Positions 1 through 6,988 of a DNA stretch of 35,080 bases are shown in pieces. Location: positions 1-35,080 of the forward strand of contig JAOUKH010000011.1 in NCBI GenBank assembly GCA_029882685.1. The letters are read 5' to 3'. The position numbers and the translations under genes are program-made. How positions within the stretch are numbered: the stretch's first letter is position 1; each line of letters begins with the position of its first letter. The notes beneath the pieces are model-generated. The model was not told the DNA's origin, ran no database searches, and was given only the letters and a program-made list of their open reading frames with translations. The DNA comes from Cyclobacteriaceae bacterium (GTDB taxonomy: Bacteria > Bacteroidota > Bacteroidia > Cytophagales > Cyclobacteriaceae).

Positions 1-1
1 A

Positions 2-229
2 GAAAGTACCTTTAAGACTTATTTATATTGGCTACGTGAAAACACTTTTAAAGAGATTGTTGATAGTGGTTTAATGAGTAGGCGAACGGCTTACCGTTAT
101 CGTAAGTTGTGCAAAGAATTAAAAATTTCAGATGTGAATTCTGAGAATTCTATTAAATCCCTAGCTTCTTTAAAAGAATACGTCTTCTTCATAAGAAGTA
201 ATTACGGCAAACTTAAAAACTTGCATTAG
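2..229 (+). CDS. C-terminal part of an unrecognised protein, possibly a phage/plasmid replication protein (II/X type)
   Basis: The reading frame is open from the left window edge to a TAG at 227-229, giving 75 residues; the start lies outside the window. The visible part is basic and helical, with a segment reading LMSRRTAYRYRKLCKEL that looks like a helix-turn-helix. The order 'Y.YWL....F.. ..G.MSR.T.YRYRK' reminds me of the C-terminal domain of gene II/X replication proteins of filamentous phages and their plasmid relatives, but this is recall and not a search. It lies on the plus strand, opposite to the three gene sets that follow, so it probably belongs to a different unit. Function not assigned. 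Confidence 0.45.
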   Translation, partial: ESTFKTYLYWLRENTFKEIVDSGLMSRRTAYRYRKLCKELKISDVNSENSIKSLASLKEYVFFIRSNYGKLKNLH

Positions 230-276
230 GTAATTAGTTGGAATGGGCAAATGTTAACGTAAGTACTATTTTTAAC

Positions 277-393
277 GTTTAGTATAAGAATATGTAGCCG
301 ATTTCGGGCTTCATTCCTGTCAAATTACAAGAAAGTTGAAGCGGGCTACAACCCTTGAATTTACTGCTATTTCGGCTATTATTTTTATACATT
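277..393. repeat. Inter-cassette spacer S0 with folded attC-like hairpin
   Basis: Non-coding spacer ending just before the left inverted repeat of cassette 1. It holds an imperfect palindrome at 293-350. The outer stem TGTAGCC (293-299) pairs with GGCTACA (344-350). An 8-nt bulge lies only on the left side (300-307), with one unpaired base on the right. The inner stem GCTTCA (308-313) pairs with TGAAGC (337-342), and the loop is 23 nt. The loop contains GTCAAATTA. Its right part, ACTGCTAT followed about 20 nt later by ATTGTTACC, resembles the same positions in spacer S1. Upstream, GTTAA (253-257) and TTAAC (272-276) may be the ends of an emptied or decayed unit; that part is weak. Confidence 0.6.
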
Positions 394-494
394 GTTACCT
401 GCTGGCTTTATTCTTTTTTCAATCAGCGTTGGCGTGAAAGCTCTTTGCAACCGCAGGAACGAGGACTGCAATGTGCTTGAACTTTGCATCGGCT

Positions 495-1571
495 TTATGC
501 TGTCGTCTCTTGTTTGAAGTCTAAATATTGTTTTACTTTCTCGTATTCCAATCGCTTCATATAATTTTCCATATAATTGTAGTCTGGTTCTTGAGATTGA
601 TTTATTGGTAATAGGATTTTTTGTCGACTCATTCTTACTCCGTTGAATTTATAGCCGTATTGATACTTTTCTTTTTGTTTCAGTATTTGATTTTTTACGA
701 ATAAGAATAAGTGCTTATTTCCTTCTGTTTTCTTGAAAGAAAGTCTTTTAACATCATCGGAGAATATTGCTTTATATGGATGATAAAAATTTTCTACGAC
801 ACTCCCATTATAATTAACACCCAATACATTTGAATCTTCGGAAACATTAGTATTTGACACAAATTCTGTAATGCCATTATTTGAATCCGTTGCACCTATA
901 AAAGGTTTATTACCTTTTTTCATATCGGCTTTAGTTAATCGCTTTCCCGATTTTACTTCAAAAATAGTTTCTATCTCAAACTCACCCCATTCTTTTTCTT
1001 CTATAGGTATAACTTTCTTATACTTCTTTAATTTATTGATTCTCTTTTTTATATAATCCTGAAATGCTTTTGTTTTTTCTTTCTCTTTATCCTTCATAAA
1101 GGCTTCCATAAAATCATAATCAGGTTTGCCTTGTGAATTTACAGGAAGAACAATTTTTTCTTTTTGAATTCTCTTGTCATTTATTTCTCGATTGAAACTA
1201 TATTTTTCTTTAAGGCGATTGGTGATAAGTGAGATAAATAAATATACGTATTTATTATGTTCTTTATTTTGAAGTTTAGTAACGTGGTCGCTTGCAACAA
1301 AAGAATAAGGTTGAAAAAATGTCGCTCCAACACTTCCACTATTTGCTATCGTTAAACAATTAGAAAAAATCCGAACCTTATCTTTGTTTCCGATAAACCC
1401 ATCTGTTCCATTATTTAATGCAGTTGAAGAAATATAAGGCATAACACCCTTTTTATGGTCACCCTTCTTCAATCTTTTACCCCTTTGGATTTCACTAAAG
1501 ATGTCATTCAAATAGAATTCTTCCCATTCAATATTTTTTAAATCCATTTTCATACTATTCTTGGTTTTCAA
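495..1571 (-). CDS. BcgB-like DNA specificity subunit with two target-recognition domains
   Basis: A 358-residue protein built of two similar halves. Each half starts with a 'W.EF.....F....GKRL.K.D.KKG..P(Y/F)I..T...NG' block: residues about 16-55 contain RGKRLKKGDHKKG and residues about 195-235 contain SGKRLTKADMKKG. Each half ends in a lysine-rich helical stretch. This is the layout of type I HsdS and of BcgB, with two target-recognition domains and conserved helical spacers, each domain reading half of a bipartite site. BcgB is about 340 residues, so the size fits. The gene overlaps the upstream restriction-methylation subunit by 17 bp, so the two are probably translationally coupled. The first methionine of the overlap is used here; Met7 or Met9 are alternatives. 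The target sequence cannot be read from the protein. Confidence 0.82.
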   Translation of the reverse strand: MKTKNSMKMDLKNIEWEEFYLNDIFSEIQRGKRLKKGDHKKGVMPYISSTALNNGTDGFIGNKDKVRIFSNCLTIANSGSVGATFFQPYSFVASDHVTKLQNKEHNKYVYLFISLITNRLKEKYSFNREINDKRIQKEKIVLPVNSQGKPDYDFMEAFMKDKEKEKTKAFQDYIKKRINKLKKYKKVIPIEEKEWGEFEIETIFEVKSGKRLTKADMKKGNKPFIGATDSNNGITEFVSNTNVSEDSNVLGVNYNGSVVENFYHPYKAIFSDDVKRLSFKKTEGNKHLFLFVKNQILKQKEKYQYGYKFNGVRMSRQKILLPINQSQEPDYNYMENYMKRLEYEKVKQYLDFKQETTA

Positions 1572-3501
1572 ATAAATAGGATTTGCCTTGTGCTATCATT
1601 CCAAATTCAAAAGTGAGATAATCAGCAATTGTCTTTTCAAAATCTTCTGCTTTAGGTATTTCATCATTAAAATAGTAAAATGAGTGTAACCATTCATCAT
1701 CGGATTCTATGGTTGTTTTTACCATAAATTTACTTTCCGCTGGAGCATCGTGTAGCCAACAATTAAGCAAATGAGATTTTTGAGATTTGGCTCTTTCTGT
1801 TTCTACCAAACCAACGTGTTTACGTACTGCAAATCCATCATCTTCATAGTTGAAGAATTTGCAAAATTTCTTCTCTGAATGTGGTTTGTGCGCGGTAAAT
1901 AGCGCTAAACAAGGATTTGTCCCAATACCGTAGAAAGTTTCTTTGTTTAGTGTGATAACTCCTTCTAATGTATGTTTTTCAAGAATACGCTTTTTTACTT
2001 GTTTGTCTTCTTTAGTTTTACCAACCATAGTAGATTGTGGTACAATAACCACAGTTCTTGCACCATCAGCTAAACTATCAAGTAAATGTTCAATAAAACG
2101 AATTTCGGAGAGATGGGCAGTATCTTTTCCTTTGGCTTGTGAATATGGTGGGTTCATAAAGCCAACAGTGTATTTTTTCGCCCTTAAACCTTCAATTATT
2201 TCTACCTTACCATCTTCATTCTCAATTTTTAAATCTTCAACAGGTTGTTTTAGAAAATCTTTATTTTCAAGATTACTTTTACCGTCACCTCGTAAAATCA
2301 TATTGGTAGTTGCAATAGAAAACATATCCTCTCGAATCTCGATACCGTGTAATTGATTCTTTTTGATATTGTTTTGCTCCTTCTTGGTTTTTACTTGTCG
2401 CAACATATTGTGTAAAGCGGCAATTAGAAAACCAGAAGTGCCGCAACAGGGGTCAAAAACAATATCTGTAGGTTTTAAATCTACTAATTCACAAAACAAT
2501 TCGGTGATATGTCCTGGAGTAAGAACAACACCAAGTGTTTGTCCATCACCACCACTAAAACGGATAAATTCGCCATAAAACATACCTAAAATATCTTCTT
2601 TGGCATTAGCTTTTACTGAAGCTAAGACGTTCTCTTCCAAGAATTCTGTAAAAAATCTAAGTGGAGTTTTAGCCAATCGCTCATCTACAACATTGAGTAA
2701 GTTACGGTCTTTAATTATATTGAATTGGTTGAGTACCTTTTCTTTTTTAGTGTCTGGTGTAACTTCCACTCTTTTCATATATGTATCAATACTAGAAAAT
2801 ATTTTATTTCCATCAGTATTGATTTTATCTCCTGTAAGGTTAGAAGAATTAAAATTATTTTTATCACAAAGAGCCAATAAGATGGCTGAAACCACTAACG
2901 GTTTTTCGTCATCACCAAGTTGACCATAGTTTCTCAAATGCTCGTGAAGTATTTTTGCCTTTTTTATAATTTCTTCGGTTTCTAAAATTTCGGGTGGCGT
3001 TACTCCAAGAACTTGTTCTTTATAATATTTTTCAATGTTTGTAGCTGAAAAATTCTCAAAATTTTCAACTGGTTGCATAATTTTATATCCATCTGAATCC
3101 ACATAAATTGGACGGATTGTATGATGTTTTTCATTTCCAGAACAACCAAAAGCAAATAGTTTCTTAAAAGATGTTTTTGCAATTATTTCATTGGCATAGT
3201 GTAAAGCTCCGTTTTCAGCAAAATTTATAATTGATTTTTTATCTATTGCAAGAATGGTTTGTTCTTCATCTTTGTAATTAGCTTGATTTTCAAGGCTTGC
3301 TTTATCTTCAACAACTAAGATGAATTCTTTTGATTTGGCTGTAAACTCAGGAAAACCAGCTCGCCCTGTTCCTTTTTTTGAAGCAGTTTTTAATGCTGTC
3401 TGAATTTCTTTGATATTACTGCTGTTTGGAGTAAAATCAATTTTAGCATTGGAAAGTAACTTACCAATAAAGAAATCTGTTATTTTTTCGTTCTTGCTCA
3501 T
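1555..3501 (-). CDS. BcgI-like type IIB restriction endonuclease / adenine methyltransferase subunit (BcgA-like)
   Basis: A 648-residue single-chain nuclease plus N6-adenine methyltransferase. The N-terminal region carries a PD-(D/E)xK-type nuclease signature: P51-E52, then E65-D66-K67 after a hydrophobic strand (FILVVEDKAS). From memory this is the same arrangement and spacing as the catalytic residues of BcgI. The methyltransferase part has the SAM-binding motif DPCCGTSGFL at 351-360, a preceding LTPGHI segment (about 328-333) and the catalytic NPPY at 451-454, the gamma-class type I HsdM arrangement. There is no separate translocating HsdR gene, which argues against classic type I. BcgA is about 637 residues and pairs with a BcgB specificity subunit, matching the next gene. 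BcgI-type enzymes cut on both sides of their bipartite site and release a short fragment. The start overlaps the regulator gene by 4 bp (ATGA). Confidence 0.85.
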   Translation of the reverse strand: MSKNEKITDFFIGKLLSNAKIDFTPNSSNIKEIQTALKTASKKGTGRAGFPEFTAKSKEFILVVEDKASLENQANYKDEEQTILAIDKKSIINFAENGALHYANEIIAKTSFKKLFAFGCSGNEKHHTIRPIYVDSDGYKIMQPVENFENFSATNIEKYYKEQVLGVTPPEILETEEIIKKAKILHEHLRNYGQLGDDEKPLVVSAILLALCDKNNFNSSNLTGDKINTDGNKIFSSIDTYMKRVEVTPDTKKEKVLNQFNIIKDRNLLNVVDERLAKTPLRFFTEFLEENVLASVKANAKEDILGMFYGEFIRFSGGDGQTLGVVLTPGHITELFCELVDLKPTDIVFDPCCGTSGFLIAALHNMLRQVKTKKEQNNIKKNQLHGIEIREDMFSIATTNMILRGDGKSNLENKDFLKQPVEDLKIENEDGKVEIIEGLRAKKYTVGFMNPPYSQAKGKDTAHLSEIRFIEHLLDSLADGARTVVIVPQSTMVGKTKEDKQVKKRILEKHTLEGVITLNKETFYGIGTNPCLALFTAHKPHSEKKFCKFFNYEDDGFAVRKHVGLVETERAKSQKSHLLNCWLHDAPAESKFMVKTTIESDDEWLHSFYYFNDEIPKAEDFEKTIADYLTFEFGMIAQGKSYLFENQE

Positions 3502-3698
3502 TTAGATTCAATTTTATCAATTAGTAAGTCTTTTGCTGAAACTTGTAATATTTTAGCAATTTGATATAGGTCTTCTATACTTGGTTGTCTTTTATTTCTT
3601 GCATATTCATTAATGGCATTGTAACTTTTACCCATTTGTTTTGCAAGCCAAGTTTGTGTAATTCCCTTTGCCTTTAGGACTTCTTTAATTCGATTCAT
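3498..3698 (-). CDS. XRE-family controller (C) protein of the restriction-modification operon
   Basis: A 66-residue Cro/CI-type helix-turn-helix protein. The segment ITQTWLAKQMGKSYNAINEY is the helix-turn-helix, followed by NKRQPSIEDLYQIAKILQVS, typical of this family. It is the first gene of the operon, overlapping the restriction-methylation gene by 4 bp. Small proteins of this type are the usual controllers of restriction-modification operons: they repress or time expression so that methylation precedes cleavage in a new host. Pairs of TCAC/GTGA half-sites lie about 40-70 bp upstream of its start. Role assigned by family and position; not shown directly. Confidence 0.8.
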   Translation of the reverse strand: MNRIKEVLKAKGITQTWLAKQMGKSYNAINEYARNKRQPSIEDLYQIAKILQVSAKDLLIDKIESK

Positions 3699-3739
3699 TA
3701 TTAATCCTATTTAATTTTCTGGTCGCAATATAGAACAAT

Positions 3740-3766
3740 TCACCATATTATAGTGACTTTATTCAC
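3740..3766. promoter_or_regulatory. Possible controller-protein operator upstream of the restriction operon
   Basis: TCAC (3740-3743), GTGA (3753-3756) and TCAC (3763-3766) alternate, giving two inverted pairs with spacings of 9 and 6 bp; ATTCAC occurs twice (3738-3743, 3761-3766). They sit 42-68 bp upstream of the controller start codon, where C-box operators usually lie. Half-sites this short can occur by chance in AT-rich DNA. Confidence 0.35.
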
Positions 3767-3850
3767 GGTTATTTGGTGGGTTTGGCAAAAAAGCAATGTG
3801 TGTGATAACACTCTTTGCTTGTGCGGTCGGGTTTTTATCTTGCAGGTAAC

Positions 3851-4003
3851 GCTGGGCTAAAGTGCGTAGTGCGGTAGAATAACACTAACATTCCGTTCAA
3901 CTCTTTGCCATGTTAAATTAAAAATAGACACTTAATGGCGAACGAGCTAGAAACCTACATATTTTCCATCACCTACTAACCGCCATATGCAATTTTAGCC
4001 AAT
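3851..4003. repeat. Inter-cassette spacer S1 with folded attC-like hairpin
   Basis: This 153-bp spacer lies between the right repeat of cassette 1 and the left repeat of cassette 2. It holds no open frame of note; the whole gene-free gap is 3699-4021. The palindrome at 3894-3944 has outer stem CGTTC (3894-3898) with GAACG (3940-3944), an 8-nt bulge on the left side only (3899-3906), inner stem GCCAT (3907-3911) with ATGGC (3935-3939), and a 23-nt loop. The loop begins GTTAAATTA, close to GTCAAATTA in the S0 loop. The right end reads ACCGCCAT, then about 18 nt later AATGTTGCC, again as in S0. Confidence 0.6.
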
Positions 4004-4021
4004 GTTGCCCACAGTTTTTTA

Positions 4022-4984
4022 CTAATCATCTTCTATATCTATTTCAGCTTTTTTCTCACTCTCGTAATCTAAATCAGTCAAATTGGATTTCAAATAATCG
4101 TCATTTAATATTCCGATTGTTATTACTTTAGAAACGTCTGTATCCAAAACAATTTTATCACCATTTCCATTGAACCTTATTTTTCTGCTTAATTTAGTAT
4201 GTCCACTAACAAATTCAATAATTCTAGTTTTCGCAAGTTGCATAACTGGTGATTCGGGATTTATTCTCAGTACTCGTTTTGCATACTTTACATTTTCAAC
4301 AAATTGGGTCAGCTCATCAAGGTTTTCAATTAAATCAAGGTCTCCAATCATTTGGATTTTCTCTCTTGCTTGATTTTTGACAATTTCCTTATATCCATAT
4401 GCAGCGGATAAGGTCTTGATATTATTTACTATCAAACTGTCAGCAGCATAGATAAAATCAATACTGTTATTTATCTGAAGAATATTTGAATTAAGTTTTT
4501 CAAATCTGTTACCTATTGGAACAAAACCAAGCATTTTGTCCTGTCTAACTATTGTTACTGCATATATGTGTTTAAAAATTGTAAAATACCTGCCCTGATT
4601 GCCTACAGTAATTAAGATTGCTTTTATAGATTCTAAATCGTCATTAGAAAAAGAAAATTCATCATAATCTTCCCAAGTATCAAAGTCTTGTAAGACACTC
4701 AATTTGTCTGGAAATTCATCAATATCATAGAAAAAAGCTGAATTTATTGTTTCTAATGCTGTTGAAATATTTGAAAAATTCAATTCTTCATTTTCGAAGA
4801 ATTTTCGATTAATTGTATCTTTAAAAATCTTTTTTAGATCGTCAGAAAGTTCTTGGGAAACATCTGCAAGCAAAGTACTTTCGGAATCGTCTTCATTCTT
4901 TTTTACTAGGTGCACACGTATACCAACAGGTTCATTTTCACTATTGATTATGCTCAATAGCTCTCTAAGTTCGTTTATCTCCAT
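4022..4984 (-). CDS. kwaB: KwaB, Kiwa anti-phage protein (DUF4868)
   Basis: A 320-residue soluble protein that I recognise as the DUF4868 family, the KwaB component of the Kiwa defence system. Family-type features are visible: the acidic N-terminal half, the block about 118-165 (ikAILITVGNQ...IFKHIYAVTIVRQDKMLGFVPIGNRFEKL), the 'INNSIDFIYAADSLIVNNIKTL' block around 171-192, and a C-terminal 'INPESPVMQL' segment near 241-250. KwaB acts with the membrane protein KwaA; published work describes a membrane-bound complex that senses phage attachment and in which KwaB interferes with phage DNA. The gene follows kwaA with a 20-bp overlap, the usual order and near-fusion of the pair. The very acidic tail ends just before the cassette boundary. 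Confidence 0.85.
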   Translation of the reverse strand: MEINELRELLSIINSENEPVGIRVHLVKKNEDDSESTLLADVSQELSDDLKKIFKDTINRKFFENEELNFSNISTALETINSAFFYDIDEFPDKLSVLQDFDTWEDYDEFSFSNDDLESIKAILITVGNQGRYFTIFKHIYAVTIVRQDKMLGFVPIGNRFEKLNSNILQINNSIDFIYAADSLIVNNIKTLSAAYGYKEIVKNQAREKIQMIGDLDLIENLDELTQFVENVKYAKRVLRINPESPVMQLAKTRIIEFVSGHTKLSRKIRFNGNGDKIVLDTDVSKVITIGILNDDYLKSNLTDLDYESEKKAEIDIEDD

Positions 4985-5555
4985 TCTTATCTAATTTTAT
5001 TGCGAAATAAATATTGTCACTAATAAGTTTATGTTGAATCCAATTTTCTTCAATTAAGACGTCTTTTGAAATTATGACTATGTTTTTTTTGTTAGTTGTT
5101 TGTGACTTGTAAATATGATAACCAAGTATTGCTAGTGTTGGGTTATTGTAGAACATATTTGTTTTTACGTAAATCATTCCAATAACAATAAGTACTAGAA
5201 AGAACATTAATCCATTTCTGTCTTCTGAAAGGTTAAAATCAAGGTCAAAACTCAATAACGGAATTACATATGTTACTAAAAATGTTAAGTGTTCCCAGTT
5301 TATGTTTTCCACCTTTATAATCTGTTCAGGTAATGATTTTGCTCCTTTAATTATGAACTTAAACCTGTAGTAAAACCAAAAACCTGAAAAAATAAATACG
5401 ATTGATATTATTGGAATTATATTTTTAGTTATCAGATTTTTAAACCCAATAAATTCACAATTTTCAAAGCATATAGGAATTTGAATTTTGTTAATAAACA
5501 AAAGAGCAAAAAGTAGCCAAAGAGATAATATGTAAAGCTGTATTTTAAGCCTCAT
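4965..5555 (-). CDS. kwaA: KwaA, membrane component of the Kiwa anti-phage system
   Basis: A 196-residue protein with four predicted membrane helices (about residues 4-21, 46-65, 90-106 and 114-131), followed by a cytosolic tail with NPTLAILGYHIYK near 138-150. Size, helix number and position directly upstream of a DUF4868 gene are the hallmarks of KwaA, the membrane sensor of Kiwa. KwaA is described as detecting phage attachment at the inner membrane and holding KwaB there. The start codon is 14 bp inside the right repeat of cassette 2, so its promoter must lie in the adjoining spacer or further upstream. The identification rests on the KwaB partner and topology more than on sequence motifs. 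Confidence 0.78.
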   Translation of the reverse strand: MRLKIQLYILSLWLLFALLFINKIQIPICFENCEFIGFKNLITKNIIPIISIVFIFSGFWFYYRFKFIIKGAKSLPEQIIKVENINWEHLTFLVTYVIPLLSFDLDFNLSEDRNGLMFFLVLIVIGMIYVKTNMFYNNPTLAILGYHIYKSQTTNKKNIVIISKDVLIEENWIQHKLISDNIYFAIKLDKNGDKRT

Positions 5556-5579
5556 TGGTTTTGTTAAATTGTGGGCAAC

Positions 5580-5753
5580 AATCTTGTAAATACTATGAGT
5601 TTTATTTATACTATATTATAATTTTTTTTCTAAATAAAAAATAGATTGGACTTTTAATAGCTTAAATATTATTAACTACAACACGTGTGTAATTTTATAA
5701 ATTGTGGTTAAATTTCCAACTTAACGTTGAAACCCCATTCATTTATAGGAGAT
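5580..5753. repeat. Inter-cassette spacer S2
   Basis: This 174-bp, very AT-rich spacer lies between cassettes 2 and 3. It keeps parts of the shared pattern: GTTAAATT at 5707-5714 and an ACCCCAT block followed by GATGTTAGC at the cassette 3 boundary. The hairpin seen in S0 and S1 is not obvious here. Small inverted pairs exist (GTTAA 5707-5711 with TTAAC 5721-5725), so the structure may be degenerate. It must supply, or read through, the promoter for kwaA. Confidence 0.45.
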
Positions 5754-6670
5754 GTTAGCGAGTGTTAGTTAAGAATTCCTTTGATTTCATTCTTATATTG
5801 TTCATTTCTGTAAGAATGTTTTCTATATCATTCTCTGTGCTAAGTTTGACTTCTTCTATTCCTATTTCCTTTAGATATTTGTTAATACTGAAAACAATTT
5901 TGTCATTGTAAAAGTCCAAGAATTCGGAACTAGAATCAGTATTGGCTATTAATTGTGATCGTAATGAGATCCAATAAGTCCAAAAACCAAGTTTAAACGC
6001 AGAACCCACTTCTGCAGGATAATTACCTTCTATTCTACGTTCTATTGGTGAATAAGCATTTGTGAGTTCTCTATCTGGTTCATAATGTAATAGTATGTTT
6101 TTCATATCTAATTGTAACTCCAAGAGTTCAGCATATCCTTGAGCATCGGACAAACTGAGTAGGGCATCAGACTTCATTTTATTTATTTCATCTTCAGTCC
6201 AAATGTTAGTGTTTAACATAGCAGTTTGATATTGAAAAAATGATTTAGAAAAAGAACTTCCCAAATAATATCCATTGTATAAATCCCTTTTTACCGATTC
6301 CTCTATTTTATAGGAAGGTTGATATAAACCAAAAACTGTTATTGCAGTTAAAAGAATCCCCATAAAGCCATACAGATACAGAAGTTTAGTTTTATGCTTA
6401 GATTTTAGAGTAAGGGTTTCTTTTAGTAATTCAAACTTCTGACTTCTAGTCAAGTTATCGTCACTAAGAAAATATTTGTCTTCAAGAGTGGTGATTAATT
6501 TGGCTTGGTCGCCCTCTGGAACTTTTAAAAGTTTTTCTTTATCAGAATTCGTCTTATTAATTCTATAATAAATAAATGCTCCTATAGCATATGCAATTAA
6601 AGCGAGCGGAGTTGTGATTTTTGGTATTATTTCCCACATAGTTTTTCGGTTTATTTATATACTCGCTAAC
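5754..6670 (-). mobile_element. Candidate gene cassette 3 (unknown membrane protein) with terminal inverted repeat GTTAGCGAGT
   Basis: GTTAGCGAGT at 5754-5763 matches ACTCGCTAAC at 6661-6670 exactly. The left repeat overlaps the stop codon of the enclosed gene (TAA, complement of 5755-5757), and the right repeat begins 21 bp before its start codon. The unit holds one gene and nothing else. Repeat visible; mobility inferred. Confidence 0.6.
5755..6639 (-). CDS. Unknown two-helix membrane protein, candidate defence gene
   Basis: A 294-residue protein I do not recognise. An N-terminal membrane helix lies at about 8-27 (ITTPLALIAYAIGAFIYY). A charged linker follows at about 28-82, reading like a short helical association module (PEGDQAKLITTLEDKY, then RSQKFELLKETLTL). 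A second membrane helix is at about 86-106. The C-terminal domain of about 185 residues is mainly helical and should lie on the same side as the N terminus. There are no enzyme motifs that I can see. The segment TTPLALIAY with a following positively charged stretch recurs, from memory, at the start of various Bacteroidota proteins. It is alone in its cassette beside a Kiwa pair and a restriction system, so a defence role is plausible but only inferred. Confidence 0.6.
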   Translation of the reverse strand: MWEIIPKITTPLALIAYAIGAFIYYRINKTNSDKEKLLKVPEGDQAKLITTLEDKYFLSDDNLTRSQKFELLKETLTLKSKHKTKLLYLYGFMGILLTAITVFGLYQPSYKIEESVKRDLYNGYYLGSSFSKSFFQYQTAMLNTNIWTEDEINKMKSDALLSLSDAQGYAELLELQLDMKNILLHYEPDRELTNAYSPIERRIEGNYPAEVGSAFKLGFWTYWISLRSQLIANTDSSSEFLDFYNDKIVFSINKYLKEIGIEEVKLSTENDIENILTEMNNIRMKSKEFLTNTR

Positions 6671-6834
6671 AAATGGTTATAGGTGCTTTTTGTTCCCTTA
6701 TTTCTTTTATAGCCGAACTTATCTAAAGAATTTTTAAAAGAAATTGTCATGTAGTTATTCTCTTGTGTCTATATTTCAAATCCATGTCATTTCACAATCC
6801 ATAATAGACATTTGAAAACTATATTTATACTACT

Positions 6835-6884
6835 AAATCATTAATATATACATTTGTGTATCTAAATGTATATATTAATGATTT
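6835..6884. repeat. Perfect 21-bp inverted repeat with 8-nt loop
   Basis: The arms at 6835-6855 and 6864-6884 are exact reverse complements over 21 bp, around the loop GTGTATCT. The core of each arm reads ATTAATATATACATT or its complement. Neither side is followed by a T-run, so this is not an ordinary intrinsic terminator. It could be a recombinase or repressor binding site, a folded DNA site, or an end of a lost element. Confidence 0.8.
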
Positions 6885-6988
6885 ATTATTTATTCAAATC
6901 TTAATAAAATAAATAATTAGCAGTCGGATATTAAGCTTCACATAGACTAAATGGAACTATCGGATTTCATATACACAGAGAGAATAAC

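Larger units (their letters stand above)
394..3850 (-). mobile_element. Candidate gene cassette 1 (BcgI-like restriction-modification) with terminal inverted repeat GTTACCTGC
   Basis: The unit is bounded by GTTACCTGC at 394-402 and its exact reverse complement GCAGGTAAC at 3842-3850. It encloses a complete three-gene minus-strand operon: regulator, restriction-methylation subunit, specificity subunit. The two neighbouring units use the same design with different repeat sequences, so the repeats are specific to each cassette and not copies of one insertion-sequence end. No transposase or integrase lies inside. The repeats are visible in the sequence; mobility is inferred. Confidence 0.6.
4004..5579 (-). 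mobile_element. Candidate gene cassette 2 (Kiwa) with terminal inverted repeat GTTGCCCACA
   Basis: GTTGCCCACA at 4004-4013 is matched exactly by TGTGGGCAAC at 5570-5579. The repeats hug the genes: 8 bp separate the left repeat from the kwaB stop codon, and 14 bp separate the kwaA start codon from the right repeat. That leaves no room for a promoter of its own inside the unit, as in integron cassettes. No recombinase is encoded inside. Repeat visible; mobility inferred. Confidence 0.6.

Noticed and set aside
253-276. A fourth, emptied cassette between GTTAA and TTAAC
   Set aside because: The repeat is only 5 bp in an AT-rich stretch; mentioned under spacer S0 but not called as a unit.
1943-2923. 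Three open frames of 71-137 codons on the plus strand
   Set aside because: They are complementary to the BcgA-like gene, whose methyltransferase motifs fix the coding strand.
394-6670. Interpretation of the inverted repeats as insertion-sequence ends
   Set aside because: The repeats differ between units, no transposase lies inside, and no target-site duplication flanks them.
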